Shown: positions 25,108 through 33,788 of the stretch, in pieces
How the letters are laid out: every line of letters starts with the position of its first letter
Position numbering within the stretch: position 1 is the first letter of the stretch
Origin: CAWHMS01 sp963830495
Lineage (GTDB): Bacteria; Actinomycetota; Actinomycetes; Propionibacteriales; Nocardioidaceae
Length of the DNA: 64,000 bases
NCBI GenBank assembly: GCA_963830495.1
Contig: CAWHMS010000001.1
Location: 434,001-498,000, forward strand
Direction: 5' to 3'
The notes under the pieces: generated by a model
Database searches by the model: none
What the model was told of the DNA's origin: nothing
The model's input: only the letters and a program-made list of their open reading frames with translations
Program-made: the position numbers and the translations under genes

Positions 25108-28014
25108 TCACCCGATGACGTCGAAGCGGTCGACGTCGGGGGCGAGGTACTGACGGGCGCGGAGCCCGGACGCCGTACCCGGCAGCAACCACAGCCGGCC
25201 GGTCGCCGCGGATCGCGCGGCCACGTCGGGGCGACCGTCCTGGGTGAGGTCGCCGACTCCGAGGATCCGGTCGTATGCCGCGAAGTCGTCGGCCAGCAGG
25301 ATGGGTCGGCCCAGGCCGCCTTCGGGCATACCCGGCAGCAGGTACAGCTGCTTGGTGCGTTTGCGGCGGACGACGAGGTCTCGCACGTTGTCGGAGTTCC
25401 AGTAGCCGGTTGCCGTGATGAGGTCGACGGGGAACAGGTTGCTGCGCGCGAGCTGCCGCTGCTGCCTGCCGCCGTTGCCGTCACCGGGGTAGATGTAGAT
25501 CGCGCCGTCGGGATCGCGGGCGAGCAGGTCGGGCACCTTGTCGCCGGTCAGGTCGCCGGAGACCACGAGGTTGCGCCGATCGCCCCAGTCACGCGCCAGT
25601 CTGCTACGGGACAGGAGCTGTCCGTCTCCGGTGCCCGGGTAGAGAAAGACGCTGCCGCTGTCGCGCGAGCGCGCGATCACGTCGGTGTGACCGTCGCCGC
25701 TCCAGTCGCCCGCGATCTGGACGAAGTTGAGGTCGCTAGAGCCGCGGCCGGTGCTGGCGGGAGGCGCGAACCAGCTCGTCCCACGTGAGTCCAGGATGAC
25801 CAGCTCGTCGCTGGTCGTACGGGCCAGGAGCCGCGCGCCCGTCGCGGTGTCGCCGACGGCGGTCACCTGGTCCAGGTCGCCCCATCGTGTCCAGCCTCCG
25901 TAGCGTGGACCAAGACGTCCGTCGGGTTCGAGGGCGTGGATCCAGGTGCGGCCCGTCTCGCGGTCGCGGGCAAGCAGGTCGCGTGCGTCGTCACCGGTGA
26001 GGTCGTAGCCGGCGACCGTGAGGTCTCGGCCGCGCCAGTCCTCGGACAGCACCACCGCCTTGCCGACCCGTGCCTGGTCGCGCCCTGGGTAGAGGATCAG
26101 TCGGTCGCGGCTGGTGACGAGCATGTCGTCTCGGCCGTCGTCGTCGAGATCCGGTACGCCGACAGCGCTCTTGAGGTGCCCCGCCTCGTCGAGCAGCAGC
26201 CGCTTCGCTCCCCACGTGCCCCCGGCCTGGCCGGGGTAGACCCAGAGTCGCTGGCTTCGCGCGTCGCGAGCGACGAGATCGGGCTGCCGGGTGCCGAGTA
26301 GGTCGCCGCCGCCTGCGAGCAGGTCGACGCCTCGGAACTTCGTGGTGGAGGCGGTCGCGACCGCCTTGCCGAAGCCGTCGCCTCGACCGGGGAAGAGATT
26401 CGCGGCTCCCGTACGGCGGACCCGCGCGAGCAGGTCCGGCCGGCCGTCACCGGTGACATCCGAGACGCCTGTGATGAGGTCGAATCGCTCGCCGTTGAAG
26501 CGAGTCGGTTGTCGCGGGTAGAAGCCGGGGCCCGGCTCCCCGCGGAGAAGCTCGAGGCCACCCGTGTCCGGGTTCCGCACCGTCAGATCCGGCAGGTGAT
26601 CGCCGTTGAGGTCGCGCGGCACGTGCGGGCCGGTGCGGCGGACCGGATCAGGGTCGGGCTCGACGTCGCCGGACTGGATGCGTGCGGCGCGGGTGCGGAT
26701 GGTGTCGAGCTTGGCGTAGAGGTGCCGGCCAGGACACGCGGTCTGAGCCGCGTCGCGATGGCCGTTGATCGCGTGGAAGCGGGTGCCCTCCAGGGTCCGG
26801 ATGCTTGTGGCGTCGACGTCGTGCAAACCCAGCTTCCAGGCGAACAGCTTGGCGTACGCACCGATCATCGCGTCGGACGGCTGGGTCACGTCGAAGTTGC
26901 CGATCGCCGACATGGCGAAGGCGACGTGGTTGTAGCCGTAGGTGTGGGCGCCGATGACCGGCCGGGCCATGCCGCCGTACCGGCCCTCCCAGATCCGGCC
27001 GAACCGGTCGACGAGGAAGTTGTAGCCGATGTCGCTCCAACCGCGGCTCTGGGTGTGGTAGGCGTAGATGCCGCGGATGATGGCCGGCACCTCGTCCCGG
27101 CTGTAGTCGTTGGCGTTGACGGTGTGGTGCACGAAGCCGGCCTTGATGGTGCCGTAGCTCGGCTGGCCCGACCGGAGCCGCTCGTTGGCGCCCCACTGCT
27201 GCCGGGTGAGGATCGTCGGGCGGGCGGGGGACTGGGCCGCCTTGGCGGACGTCGTGGCCTTGGCGGCATCCAGAGTCTCGGTGCCCTGGTGCGTCGCCGA
27301 GCTGTCGGGTGAGCTTGCGGTCGAGTCTGCGGCCGGCTGGGTCACGGTGGCGCCGGGGTCGATGACGGACAGCGTGAGTCCGTCCGGCAGCGACCCCTTC
27401 GGGCTGGTCACCCGCAGCTGGACCTGGTCCACGTCCCCGACCGCCATCGCGTCGGTGCCGGGGATCGCGTTGCTGAACTCGTCGGTCCCTGCGTTGGGTG
27501 CGTGTCCGCTCGCGGCGCGGGCGGCGGCACAGTCCGCGCACGGGCAGTTCCCGCCGTGCAGCGTCTGCCATGCCGACCAGTCGCCGCCTCGGCCGATCCG
27601 AGTGCGGGCTGCGAAGCGCAGCCCCTGCGGCGCAGTCCCCGACCACGTCGCGCCGATGACGCCGTATCCGTCGACCGGCCTCGGACGCGCGACGACGACC
27701 AGTCCGGCGGCGCTGTCGGTGGCAGTCAGGTCCTTCCCCGAGGGGCGCTTCGCGGTCTCCGCGGGGTCAGCGACCTGGGGCAGCTCTGACAGCTCGTATT
27801 CGCGCACGGTCGGCGTGACCGGAGCGGCTGCCAACCCTGGCCAGGCCGCCGCAGTGGTGTCATTCGACGACACCTGAGAGTCCAACGCGAGCCGGGTTGG
27901 TGACGCCGCGGGCACCGTCGCCGCGACCACGGTGACGGGGCAGCCGAGAACCGCCGTTGCGGCCACGGTGATCGTGACCACCCGGGTTGGCCGCGCGAAC
28001 CACAGCGAAGGCAT
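25108..28014 (-). CDS. secreted PGRP-type N-acetylmuramoyl-L-alanine amidase with FG-GAP repeat tail
   Basis: A 968-aa exported protein. After the signal peptide and a Ser/Thr/Ala-rich region, residues about 270-440 form a peptidoglycan-recognition/amidase-2 domain (ILTRQQWGANE, GFVHHTVNANDYS, YNFLVDRFGRIWEGRYGG, INGHRDAAQTACPG), with the Zn-ligand-type His residues. Residues about 455-965 hold ten FG-GAP/VCBS-like repeats of about 50 aa (for example DVTGDGRPDLLAR, DLTGDKVPDLLAR and DWSGDGHTDVIAR), predicted to fold as a calcium-binding beta-propeller. It probably cleaves or binds cell-wall peptidoglycan outside the cell. GGGAG precedes the ATG. Confidence 0.88.
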   Translation of the reverse strand: MPSLWFARPTRVVTITVAATAVLGCPVTVVAATVPAASPTRLALDSQVSSNDTTAAAWPGLAAAPVTPTVREYELSELPQVADPAETAKRPSGKDLTATDSAAGLVVVARPRPVDGYGVIGATWSGTAPQGLRFAARTRIGRGGDWSAWQTLHGGNCPCADCAAARAASGHAPNAGTDEFSNAIPGTDAMAVGDVDQVQLRVTSPKGSLPDGLTLSVIDPGATVTQPAADSTASSPDSSATHQGTETLDAAKATTSAKAAQSPARPTILTRQQWGANERLRSGQPSYGTIKAGFVHHTVNANDYSRDEVPAIIRGIYAYHTQSRGWSDIGYNFLVDRFGRIWEGRYGGMARPVIGAHTYGYNHVAFAMSAIGNFDVTQPSDAMIGAYAKLFAWKLGLHDVDATSIRTLEGTRFHAINGHRDAAQTACPGRHLYAKLDTIRTRAARIQSGDVEPDPDPVRRTGPHVPRDLNGDHLPDLTVRNPDTGGLELLRGEPGPGFYPRQPTRFNGERFDLITGVSDVTGDGRPDLLARVRRTGAANLFPGRGDGFGKAVATASTTKFRGVDLLAGGGDLLGTRQPDLVARDARSQRLWVYPGQAGGTWGAKRLLLDEAGHLKSAVGVPDLDDDGRDDMLVTSRDRLILYPGRDQARVGKAVVLSEDWRGRDLTVAGYDLTGDDARDLLARDRETGRTWIHALEPDGRLGPRYGGWTRWGDLDQVTAVGDTATGARLLARTTSDELVILDSRGTSWFAPPASTGRGSSDLNFVQIAGDWSGDGHTDVIARSRDSGSVFLYPGTGDGQLLSRSRLARDWGDRRNLVVSGDLTGDKVPDLLARDPDGAIYIYPGDGNGGRQQRQLARSNLFPVDLITATGYWNSDNVRDLVVRRKRTKQLYLLPGMPEGGLGRPILLADDFAAYDRILGVGDLTQDGRPDVAARSAATGRLWLLPGTASGLRARQYLAPDVDRFDVIG

Positions 28015-28343
28015 GTCGTGTCTCCCAGCAAGCGTGTGACTCCAGACAGTGATGACGAGTTAACAACAGTCACAGAGGTCACATGACCGGTTCGGAATAA
28101 ATACAAATGCGTAATTCGTGGCTATTGCGCCGGGGACACTGGTCAAGGGTCGCTGGGCGGTACGATGCGCCTCTGCCGTCACAGCATCGCCGTCATTTTC
28201 GGCATCTACCGCGACGCGGGCGCGCCAAAGGCTCGACACGTGCGGCTCCGCGGGCAACAATGATGGAGGCTGCCTGAATAGTCAGTCAACTGGCCCTCGG
28301 GCCGCCGGTGTGACGTCTTGGCTCGAGCGTGAAGGGGCTTGGC
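28015..28343. other. intergenic region between divergent amidase and potD
   Basis: This 329-bp region has no convincing gene. It contains a short AT-rich patch around 28095-28120. It also holds an imperfect palindrome, CTGAATAGTCAG (28275-28285 region), that resembles the ACTGAACATTCAGT site upstream of potA. It should hold both promoters. Confidence 0.5.
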
Positions 28344-29615
28344 ATGAACTTCGACCCGACAGATCCGGCCCTGCGTCGCAGGCCGCCGAGACCACAGCTG
28401 GCCCGCCGGGATGTGCTGCGGGGAGGACTCTGGCTCAGCGTTGGGATCGGAGCCGCACCGCTTCTCGCTGCCTGCGGTGGCGACGACTCCTCCCCACAGA
28501 GCGGCGGCGCTCCTTATCCACTGGCCCGGCCGAACAATCCGGTGACGTTGCCGCTCAAGGACAGCAATCCACCCATCGATGACGGGCTCGACCCAGAGAC
28601 CGGCGGCGCCTTCAAGATCCTCAACTACGAGCAGTACATGGCGCCCGGCGTCATGAAGGCGTTCGGAGAGCAGTACGGCGTCGATGTCCAGGTGACGCCG
28701 TATGTCAACTACGACGAGATGCTGGCCAAGATCCGAGCGCCGGGTGAGTCTTTCGACCTCGTCTTCCCGGGGCCCAGCGTGCTGAGCAAGATGGTCTATA
28801 CCGAGCTGCTCCAGCCGCTGAACCACTCGTACGTGCCGAACCTCAAGAACCTCTGGCGGGAGTACCAGGACCCTTGGTACGACCGAGGGGCGCAGTACAC
28901 CGTGCCGTACACCATCTACGGCACCGGCGTGTTCTACCGCGCAGACAAGGTGTCGAGCGTTCCGGAGAACGGCTACGACCTGATGTGGGACGAGCAGTAC
29001 GCAGGGAAGGTCTACCTGCTCGACGACATGCAGGAAGCCATCGGCATGTCCTTGCTTCGCAACAAGATCACCACGGACATCAACACCAGCGACCCGGAGA
29101 TGGTCCAGGAGGCCACCGACTCGCTCGTGGAGCTGATCGACCTCGTGAAGATCAAGGCTAACGTCAACGCGTACTCCGAAGTTCCCGAGGGCACCGCGAC
29201 GGTCCACCAGGCGTGGTCAGGCGACCCGATCGCTGGTCAGTACTACCTGCCCAAGGGTGAGACCACCGATGTCCTGGCGTACTGGCGCCCTGACAACCCG
29301 TCGGAGCGCGTCATCGGCAGCGACAACATCGCGATCCCCAAGAGTGCGAGCAAGCCCGTGCTCTCGCACCTGCTGATCAACGACCTCCTCGACAACGAGA
29401 TCGGACTGCGCAACTTCGGGTGGAACGGCTACCAGCCGCCGCTGACCAAGCTGTCCGCTCGATACCTGATCGACCAGGGCTACATCCCGGAAAACCTGCT
29501 GAACGCCGTCGTAGTGCCGGAGGACTTCGACAGCGGACTCACCTTCTACGAGGTGAGCCCGAGCACCGAAGCCCTGTGGCGTGAGTCCTGGTCTGAGTTC
29601 AAGGCCGGTGGCTGA
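28344..29615 (+). CDS. potD: polyamine (spermidine/putrescine) ABC transporter substrate-binding lipoprotein PotD
   Basis: A 423-aa extracytoplasmic binding protein. The N-terminus combines a twin-Arg motif (LARRDVLRGGLWLSVG) with a lipobox (LLAACG). The rest matches PotD/PotF family folds (FKILNYEQYMAPGVMKAFGE, YDLVFPGPS-like FDLVFPGPSVLSKMV, YTVPYTIYGTGVFYRADKV). It should capture polyamines or a related cation for PotBC. ATG 28344 has GAAGGGG upstream; a GTG at 28329 is less likely. It overlaps potB. Confidence 0.87.
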   Translation: MNFDPTDPALRRRPPRPQLARRDVLRGGLWLSVGIGAAPLLAACGGDDSSPQSGGAPYPLARPNNPVTLPLKDSNPPIDDGLDPETGGAFKILNYEQYMAPGVMKAFGEQYGVDVQVTPYVNYDEMLAKIRAPGESFDLVFPGPSVLSKMVYTELLQPLNHSYVPNLKNLWREYQDPWYDRGAQYTVPYTIYGTGVFYRADKVSSVPENGYDLMWDEQYAGKVYLLDDMQEAIGMSLLRNKITTDINTSDPEMVQEATDSLVELIDLVKIKANVNAYSEVPEGTATVHQAWSGDPIAGQYYLPKGETTDVLAYWRPDNPSERVIGSDNIAIPKSASKPVLSHLLINDLLDNEIGLRNFGWNGYQPPLTKLSARYLIDQGYIPENLLNAVVVPEDFDSGLTFYEVSPSTEALWRESWSEFKAGG

Positions 29616-30513
29616 ATCGAGAACCGGTCACGACCGCGCGACGCGGCGGTTGTGGCCGGCGCTCGCACTCCCTGGGACGCTCTGGCTGATCGCGCTGTTT
29701 CTGGTGCCCTTCTATGCCGTCATGGCGGTCGCCTTCAGCGGGAGCATCAACATCTTCGGGGAGCCGATTCCGGCATGGAATCCGCTCGACTGGCAGTTCG
29801 CCACGTTCAACGAGGTGATCTCGGAGTCCGTCTCAGGCCCGTATCAGGAGGTGTGGATTCGCACCGCCCTGTACACGGTCTGCGCGCTGTTGATCTGTGT
29901 CGCCGTCGGATACCCGGTCGCGTACTACACGGCTCGCCTGGCCGGAAAGAGGCGTGGCCTCGTCCTGGCGCTGATCCTGGCCCCCTGGTGGATCAACTAC
30001 ATCACGCGCATGCTCGCCTGGGTCAACCTGCTGCAGGACGACGGCTATGTGAACAAGGCACTCGGGATCTTCGGCGTGGCGCCGGTCTCCTGGTTGTCCG
30101 GCAACGCGTTCACTGTCGTGATCGCGCTCGCGTACGGCTATCTGCCGTTCTTCATCATTCCGCTGTTCGCGTCACTGGACCGGATCGACCCGCATCTGCT
30201 GGAGGCGTCACGCGACCTCGGAGTGGGCTCGATCCGCACCTTTGTGCATGTGACCTTGCCGTTGTCGAAGTTGGGGTTGATCACCGCACTCGTCATCACG
30301 GCGCTACCCCTCGCCGGTGACTACTACACGAACACGATCGTGTCGGGCTCGCCGAAGACCACGATGGTCGGGAACCAGATCGAGCTGTTCCTCCTGCAGG
30401 GTCCCCTGAAGAATTTCGGCGCCGCCCTGGTGCTGTTGTTGTCGCTCGTCCTGATGTTCTTCATGGCCTACTACCTCATCTTGATCCAACGTGCGAGCAG
30501 GGACGTTCGATGA
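29608..30513 (+). CDS. potB: polyamine ABC transporter permease PotB
   Basis: A 301-aa permease with six predicted helices and the cytoplasmic EAA loop EASRDLGVGSIRTFVHVTLP that docks on the ATPase. The N-terminal LWLIALFLVPFYAVMAVAFS and PVAYYTARLAGKRRGL segments are typical of PotB. GTG 29608 overlaps the potD stop by 8 nt and is preferred to an ATG-like start 9 codons earlier inside potD. It overlaps potC by 4 bp (ATGA). Confidence 0.88.
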   Translation: MAESRTGHDRATRRLWPALALPGTLWLIALFLVPFYAVMAVAFSGSINIFGEPIPAWNPLDWQFATFNEVISESVSGPYQEVWIRTALYTVCALLICVAVGYPVAYYTARLAGKRRGLVLALILAPWWINYITRMLAWVNLLQDDGYVNKALGIFGVAPVSWLSGNAFTVVIALAYGYLPFFIIPLFASLDRIDPHLLEASRDLGVGSIRTFVHVTLPLSKLGLITALVITALPLAGDYYTNTIVSGSPKTTMVGNQIELFLLQGPLKNFGAALVLLLSLVLMFFMAYYLILIQRASRDVR

Positions 30514-31421
30514 CTCTCACGAAGGTCCCTCGCGTCGATGCCAGACCTGCTTCAGCCAGGAAGTGGGTGCCGCCGTGGCGCAATCCTTGGCGCCGTCCCT
30601 ACATCCTCGCCGCGATCACATGGCTGTACATCCTCTGGTCTCTCCTCCCCGTTCTGATCGCGGTGCAGTTCTCCTTCAACGACGGCCGGTCGCGAAGCAC
30701 CTGGCAGGGCTTCTCTACGCAGTGGTACTGCTGCGTAGAGGGATCGGTCGCTGAAGACCCCAGCTTGCTGCTGGCGCTGGAGAACAGCCTGATCCTCGGC
30801 GCGTCGACGGTACTGGTGGCAACGCCACTGGGCGTCATGCTCGCGATGGGGCTCACGCGATGGCGTTCGCGGACCAGCAAGGTGGCCAACGGCCTCGCCT
30901 TGGTTCCGCTCGTCACGCCGGAGATCGTGGTCGGTTCGTCGCTCTACCTCGTCGTGGTCAACCTGTACCAGTTCGTCCCGCTGGGTCGGACGGCCATGCT
31001 GCTGGGTCACGTCACGTTCTCGGTCTCGTACGTGCTCGTGATCGTACGTTCGAGACTGCTGAGCATCGGCCGGGACTACGAGGAGGCGGCCAGGGACTTG
31101 GGAGCAAGCCCCATGCAGGCCATCCGTACGGTCCTGATACCGCTTCTGATGCCAGCAATCTTCGCTTCGGCGATGGTGGTGTTCGCCACATCGCTCGACG
31201 ACTTCGTCGTGAGCCAGTTCCTGTTCGGCGACGCATCGAACATCACCGTGCCTATCAAGCTGTACAACGCGGTGCGGGCGTCTCCGACCCCTGCCCTCAA
31301 TGCCTTGGCGACGTTACTCCTGGTGGCGTCATTCCTCGCGTTGCTCCTCGCGTACGTCGGCTTGCGAGCGCGAAGACGCGGCGCGCGATCGGCGCTTGAG
31401 GACCTCGCTGACTACGGCTGA
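30510..31421 (+). CDS. potC: polyamine ABC transporter permease PotC
   Basis: A 303-aa permease, partner of PotB. It has a first helix (YILAAITWLYILWSLLPVLIA), the segment QFSFNDGRS typical of PotC, and the EAA loop EEAARDLGASPMQAIRTVLIP. LDDFVVSQFLFG is a well-conserved PotC C-terminal motif. Start ATG 30510 overlaps the potB stop. The ATPase partner potA is not next in the operon but faces it on the other strand, 16 bp away. Confidence 0.88.
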   Translation: MTLTKVPRVDARPASARKWVPPWRNPWRRPYILAAITWLYILWSLLPVLIAVQFSFNDGRSRSTWQGFSTQWYCCVEGSVAEDPSLLLALENSLILGASTVLVATPLGVMLAMGLTRWRSRTSKVANGLALVPLVTPEIVVGSSLYLVVVNLYQFVPLGRTAMLLGHVTFSVSYVLVIVRSRLLSIGRDYEEAARDLGASPMQAIRTVLIPLLMPAIFASAMVVFATSLDDFVVSQFLFGDASNITVPIKLYNAVRASPTPALNALATLLLVASFLALLLAYVGLRARRRGARSALEDLADYG

Positions 31422-31437
31422 TCGCCGGGACGACGCG

Positions 31438-32577
31438 TCACATCTCTCCGGCGAATGCCGCCGGCTTCCGTCGGGCCGACGAGAGCACGCGAAGCGACTG
31501 CGGTGGTAGGTGGACGGTCACCGGGTGCCCGGTGGCCAGGCTGTCGCGCATGGCGTTGTTCGTGACCAGCGACTGCACGACCGCCCCTTGCGGTAGCCGA
31601 ACCATCACCTGCGTCGTCGAACCCAGGAAGACCGTGCGATCGACCATCCCGGGAAGCCGGTTGACTCCGGTCAGCCCGGCCCCGTCCACCTCGACGCACT
31701 CAGGACGGATGACCGCTCGCCCTGGCCCCGAGTCGTGGTCTGCCGGAGCCTGCGCTTCGAGGCTGAACTCGCCGAAGCGAACGGTGCGAGTCGGGCCGCT
31801 CCCGGGGAGACACTCGATGTCGAACAGGTTGGCGACACCGAGGAAGTCCGCGACGAACTCGGTGAGCGGTTCCTGGTAGACCTCCTCCGGTGTCCCGAGT
31901 TGCATGATGCGGCCGCCGTCCATGACGGCGAGCCGGTTCGACATCTCGAGTGCCTCCTCTTGGTCGTGGGTGACGAAGACGAAGGTGATGCCCACGTCTT
32001 GCTGCAGCGCGGTCAGCTCCGCTCGCAACGAATGGCGAAGCTTCGCGTCGAGCGCGCCGAGCGGCTCGTCCAGGAGCAGCACCGACGGTTCGAGGACCAG
32101 CGCCCGGGCCAGGGCAACGCGTTGCTGCTGTCCCCCTGACAGCTGTTGAGGGCGACGTCGAGCGAACTCGGTGAGACGAACCAGCTCCAGCGCCTTCGTC
32201 ACGCGGGCTGCGCGTGTCTGCTTGTCCAGATCCTTGCGCCACCGCAGGCCGTAGGCGACATTCCTCTGGACATCCAGGTGCGGGAAGAGAGCGTAACTCT
32301 GGAAGACGGTGTTGACGGGACGTCTGTGCGGAGGGGTCTGTGCAACATCGATGCCATCGAGGAGGATCTGACCCTCCGTAGGTTGTTCGAATCCGGCCAG
32401 CATGCGCAGCGTGGTGGTCTTGCCACACCCCGACGGGCCGAGCAGGGTGAAGAACTCACCTGGCTTGATCTCGAGGTCAATGCCGTCGACAGCGGTGACG
32501 CCGTCGAACTCCTTGCGGAGCCCGATCGTAGAGATCGCCCCACCGGTGTCATGGGGGGCAGCTGCGTCTCGGGGCAT
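31438..32577 (-). CDS. potA: polyamine ABC transporter ATPase PotA
   Basis: A 379-aa ATPase. The N-terminal ABC domain has Walker A GPSGCGKTTT, Q-loop FQSYALFPHLDV, signature LSGGQQQRVALARAL and Walker B VLLLDEPLGALD, followed by a C-terminal TOBE/OB domain (about residues 260-375). It is convergent to potC, so ATPase and membrane genes are transcribed separately. ATG 32577 has TAGACT 7 nt upstream and no Shine-Dalgarno, and the promoter is flanked by two palindromes, so it is probably leaderless and repressible. The longer upstream frame is rejected. Confidence 0.9.
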   Translation of the reverse strand: MPRDAAAPHDTGGAISTIGLRKEFDGVTAVDGIDLEIKPGEFFTLLGPSGCGKTTTLRMLAGFEQPTEGQILLDGIDVAQTPPHRRPVNTVFQSYALFPHLDVQRNVAYGLRWRKDLDKQTRAARVTKALELVRLTEFARRRPQQLSGGQQQRVALARALVLEPSVLLLDEPLGALDAKLRHSLRAELTALQQDVGITFVFVTHDQEEALEMSNRLAVMDGGRIMQLGTPEEVYQEPLTEFVADFLGVANLFDIECLPGSGPTRTVRFGEFSLEAQAPADHDSGPGRAVIRPECVEVDGAGLTGVNRLPGMVDRTVFLGSTTQVMVRLPQGAVVQSLVTNNAMRDSLATGHPVTVHLPPQSLRVLSSARRKPAAFAGEM

Positions 32578-32584
32578 GCGGCGA

Positions 32585-32634
32585 AGTCTAAACAGCGATG
32601 TTGCTGTTTGGAAGTGGATGACTGAACATTCAGT
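32585..32634 (-). promoter_or_regulatory. potA promoter with two palindromic operator candidates
   Basis: The -10 TAGACT (32590-32585) is abutted by the perfect inverted repeat AAACAGC-N6-GCTGTTT (32590-32609). A second perfect one, ACTGAA-CA-TTCAGT (32621-32634), lies 12 nt further upstream. Both fall in the promoter core and could bind a TetR- or GntR-type repressor. No regulator gene is adjacent. Confidence 0.5.
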
Positions 32635-32681
32635 TAGCCAACCGCAAGTGGCCACCCACGAACGTCCGTCGCGCCGGAGAG

Positions 32682-33097
32682 CTACCCCGATGCGGTTACC
32701 GCATCGATCGCGGCGACGACGTCGCTGACGTCGCAGACGACGATCTCGGTGGCGCCTGCGCCGAGGTACTCGTCAAGCCGCGCACGCACCGTGGCCGCGG
32801 ATCCACAGGCGGCGCGGACTCGTGCCGCTTCGGCGCTCACAGGGCCATCCGGCAGCTCTGCTTCGTGCCGTAGCGCTGGTATGGCCTCCAGAAGTGATCG
32901 CCATCGCCCAACGGCCGCCGCCTCGTCGGGCATCTCATCAGCCGTGCCGGCGATGAAGGTGAAACATGCGCAGGGAACCGCAGTCTGGTCGGATCCCTGC
33001 CCGCCAGTTCACACGCGCGTGTCACGCGAGTGACGACGTCGTGCACGCGCTCCGCAGTTGCGGCGTAGCTCATCCGTTGCTTGAGATCTACAGGAAC
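32682..33097 (-). pseudogene. C-terminal fragment of an LLM-class (luciferase-like) oxidoreductase
   Basis: Two frames read as one protein tail: PEVPVDLKQRMSYAATAERV and VTRACELAGRDPTRLRFPAH, then after a frameshift near 32960 FTFIAGTADEMPDEAAAVG and ATVRARLDEYLGAGATEIVV. The GxxxTVRxRLxEYxxAGxxEIVV pattern is the usual C-terminus of F420/flavin LLM oxidoreductases. The N-terminal two thirds are absent: an in-frame stop lies just before 33097, about 23 bp from the left attachment repeat of the island. It is a truncated, frameshifted remnant in the chromosomal flank. Confidence 0.5.
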
Positions 33098-33120
33098 TTC
33101 AGGTCAAGGGCTCGACTTCA

Positions 33121-33142
33121 GTGTCCGAGGGGGGACTTGAAC
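33121..33142 (+). repeat. attL: left copy of 22-bp tRNA-Leu 3'-end repeat
   Basis: The sequence starting GTGTCCGAGG and ending ACTTGAAC, with six consecutive Gs in the middle, is identical to 45976-45997. It corresponds to the acceptor/T-arm end of the tRNA-Leu. The rest of a tRNA is absent here, so it is an attachment-site duplication. Confidence 0.85.
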
Positions 33143-33251
33143 TTCTGTCAGCGCCATTTCAGGCTGTGCCGGTCCGTCCGCCGAATGCGGCGTTTCCGCT
33201 GGTCAGACGCCGGTTTCGTGCGTCGGTCGTGTCGAACCGTCATGACCCGTT

Positions 33252-33279
33252 CGGTAGGCGTGCGGTAGATGAGCGGTAG
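33252..33279 (+). repeat. three CGGTAG repeats with 11-bp spacing at the left end of the island
   Basis: CGGTAG occurs at 33252, 33263 and 33274, exactly 11 bp apart, about 110 bp inside attL. A related pair, CGTTAGCA, is found at the right end with the same spacing. They fit arm-type sites for a tyrosine integrase. No gene is recognised in 33143-33502 apart from these sites and the palindrome at 33446-33462. Confidence 0.55.
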
Positions 33280-33445
33280 ATGCGAGTCGCGGACGCGCGC
33301 GGCCAAGTCGGCGACCGGCCATGCCGATCCATGCTCACTCAGCGTGAGGTGCGACCTATTTATGGGCGCGCTTGTCGTGCTCGTAGCGCTTCACCGAAAC
33401 CGACGTCCTTGGACCTTCGGCCCTGTTCGACGCGAGCAGCGCGGA

Positions 33446-33474
33446 CGCACATTGGATGTGCGGTCAACTTGACA
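33446..33474 (+). promoter_or_regulatory. palindrome and -35-like TTGACA upstream of the 33503 gene
   Basis: CGCACAT-TGG-ATGTGCG (33446-33462) is a perfect 7-bp inverted repeat. It is followed by a consensus TTGACA at 33469-33474. No good -10 is seen at the proper distance, so the promoter is uncertain; the palindrome may be an operator. Confidence 0.35.
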
Positions 33475-33502
33475 GCCGCCGAGACAAACAACGGGAGTCA
33501 CC

Positions 33503-33771
33503 ATGACAGACCTACCTCCCACCGCGGGCCTGCTCGTCGATCCGCACAGTGACCGGTTTCGGCACGGCAAGGACGACGCCTTCCGGGACTGGTGGGAGGA
33601 AAGGGAGTACAGCCCGAAAGGCATGAACAAGGAGCTCGACCGCGGCGAGTCGCACCTGCTCGGCCCCGGCCCCACGGCGGTGCTCTACCGCGCCGCCCGA
33701 GCGGACGTTGCACCGGTGGGTCGGGCCCGCAGGCCGAGTACGAGTCACTCAAGGCCAAGGCGCTCGCCTGA
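33503..33771 (+). pseudogene. unrecognised small protein, probable frameshift
   Basis: ATG 33503 follows GGGAG and begins TDLPPTAGLLVDPHSDRFRH, with an acidic/aromatic region (DDAFRDWWEEREYSPKGMNK) and LLGPGPTAVLYRAARADVAP. The current frame then runs into Arg/Pro-rich sequence to 33829. An alternative frame reads GPQAEYESLKAKALA and stops at 33771, a more protein-like ending, so a single indel near 33715 is likely. It is the only plus-strand cargo gene besides the integrase module. I do not recognise the family. Confidence 0.45.
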
Positions 33772-33788
33772 CTGCGGCCCGGGAGGAG

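Noticed and set aside
33121..33142. Second tRNA-Leu at the left island end
   Set aside because: Only the 3' T-arm/acceptor part is present; sequence beyond it does not form the rest of a tRNA. It is an attachment-site copy.
33269..33472. 67-aa and 90-aa frames in the left end of the island
   Set aside because: No ribosome site, Arg/Cys-rich random-looking composition, and they overlap the repeat and palindrome sites.
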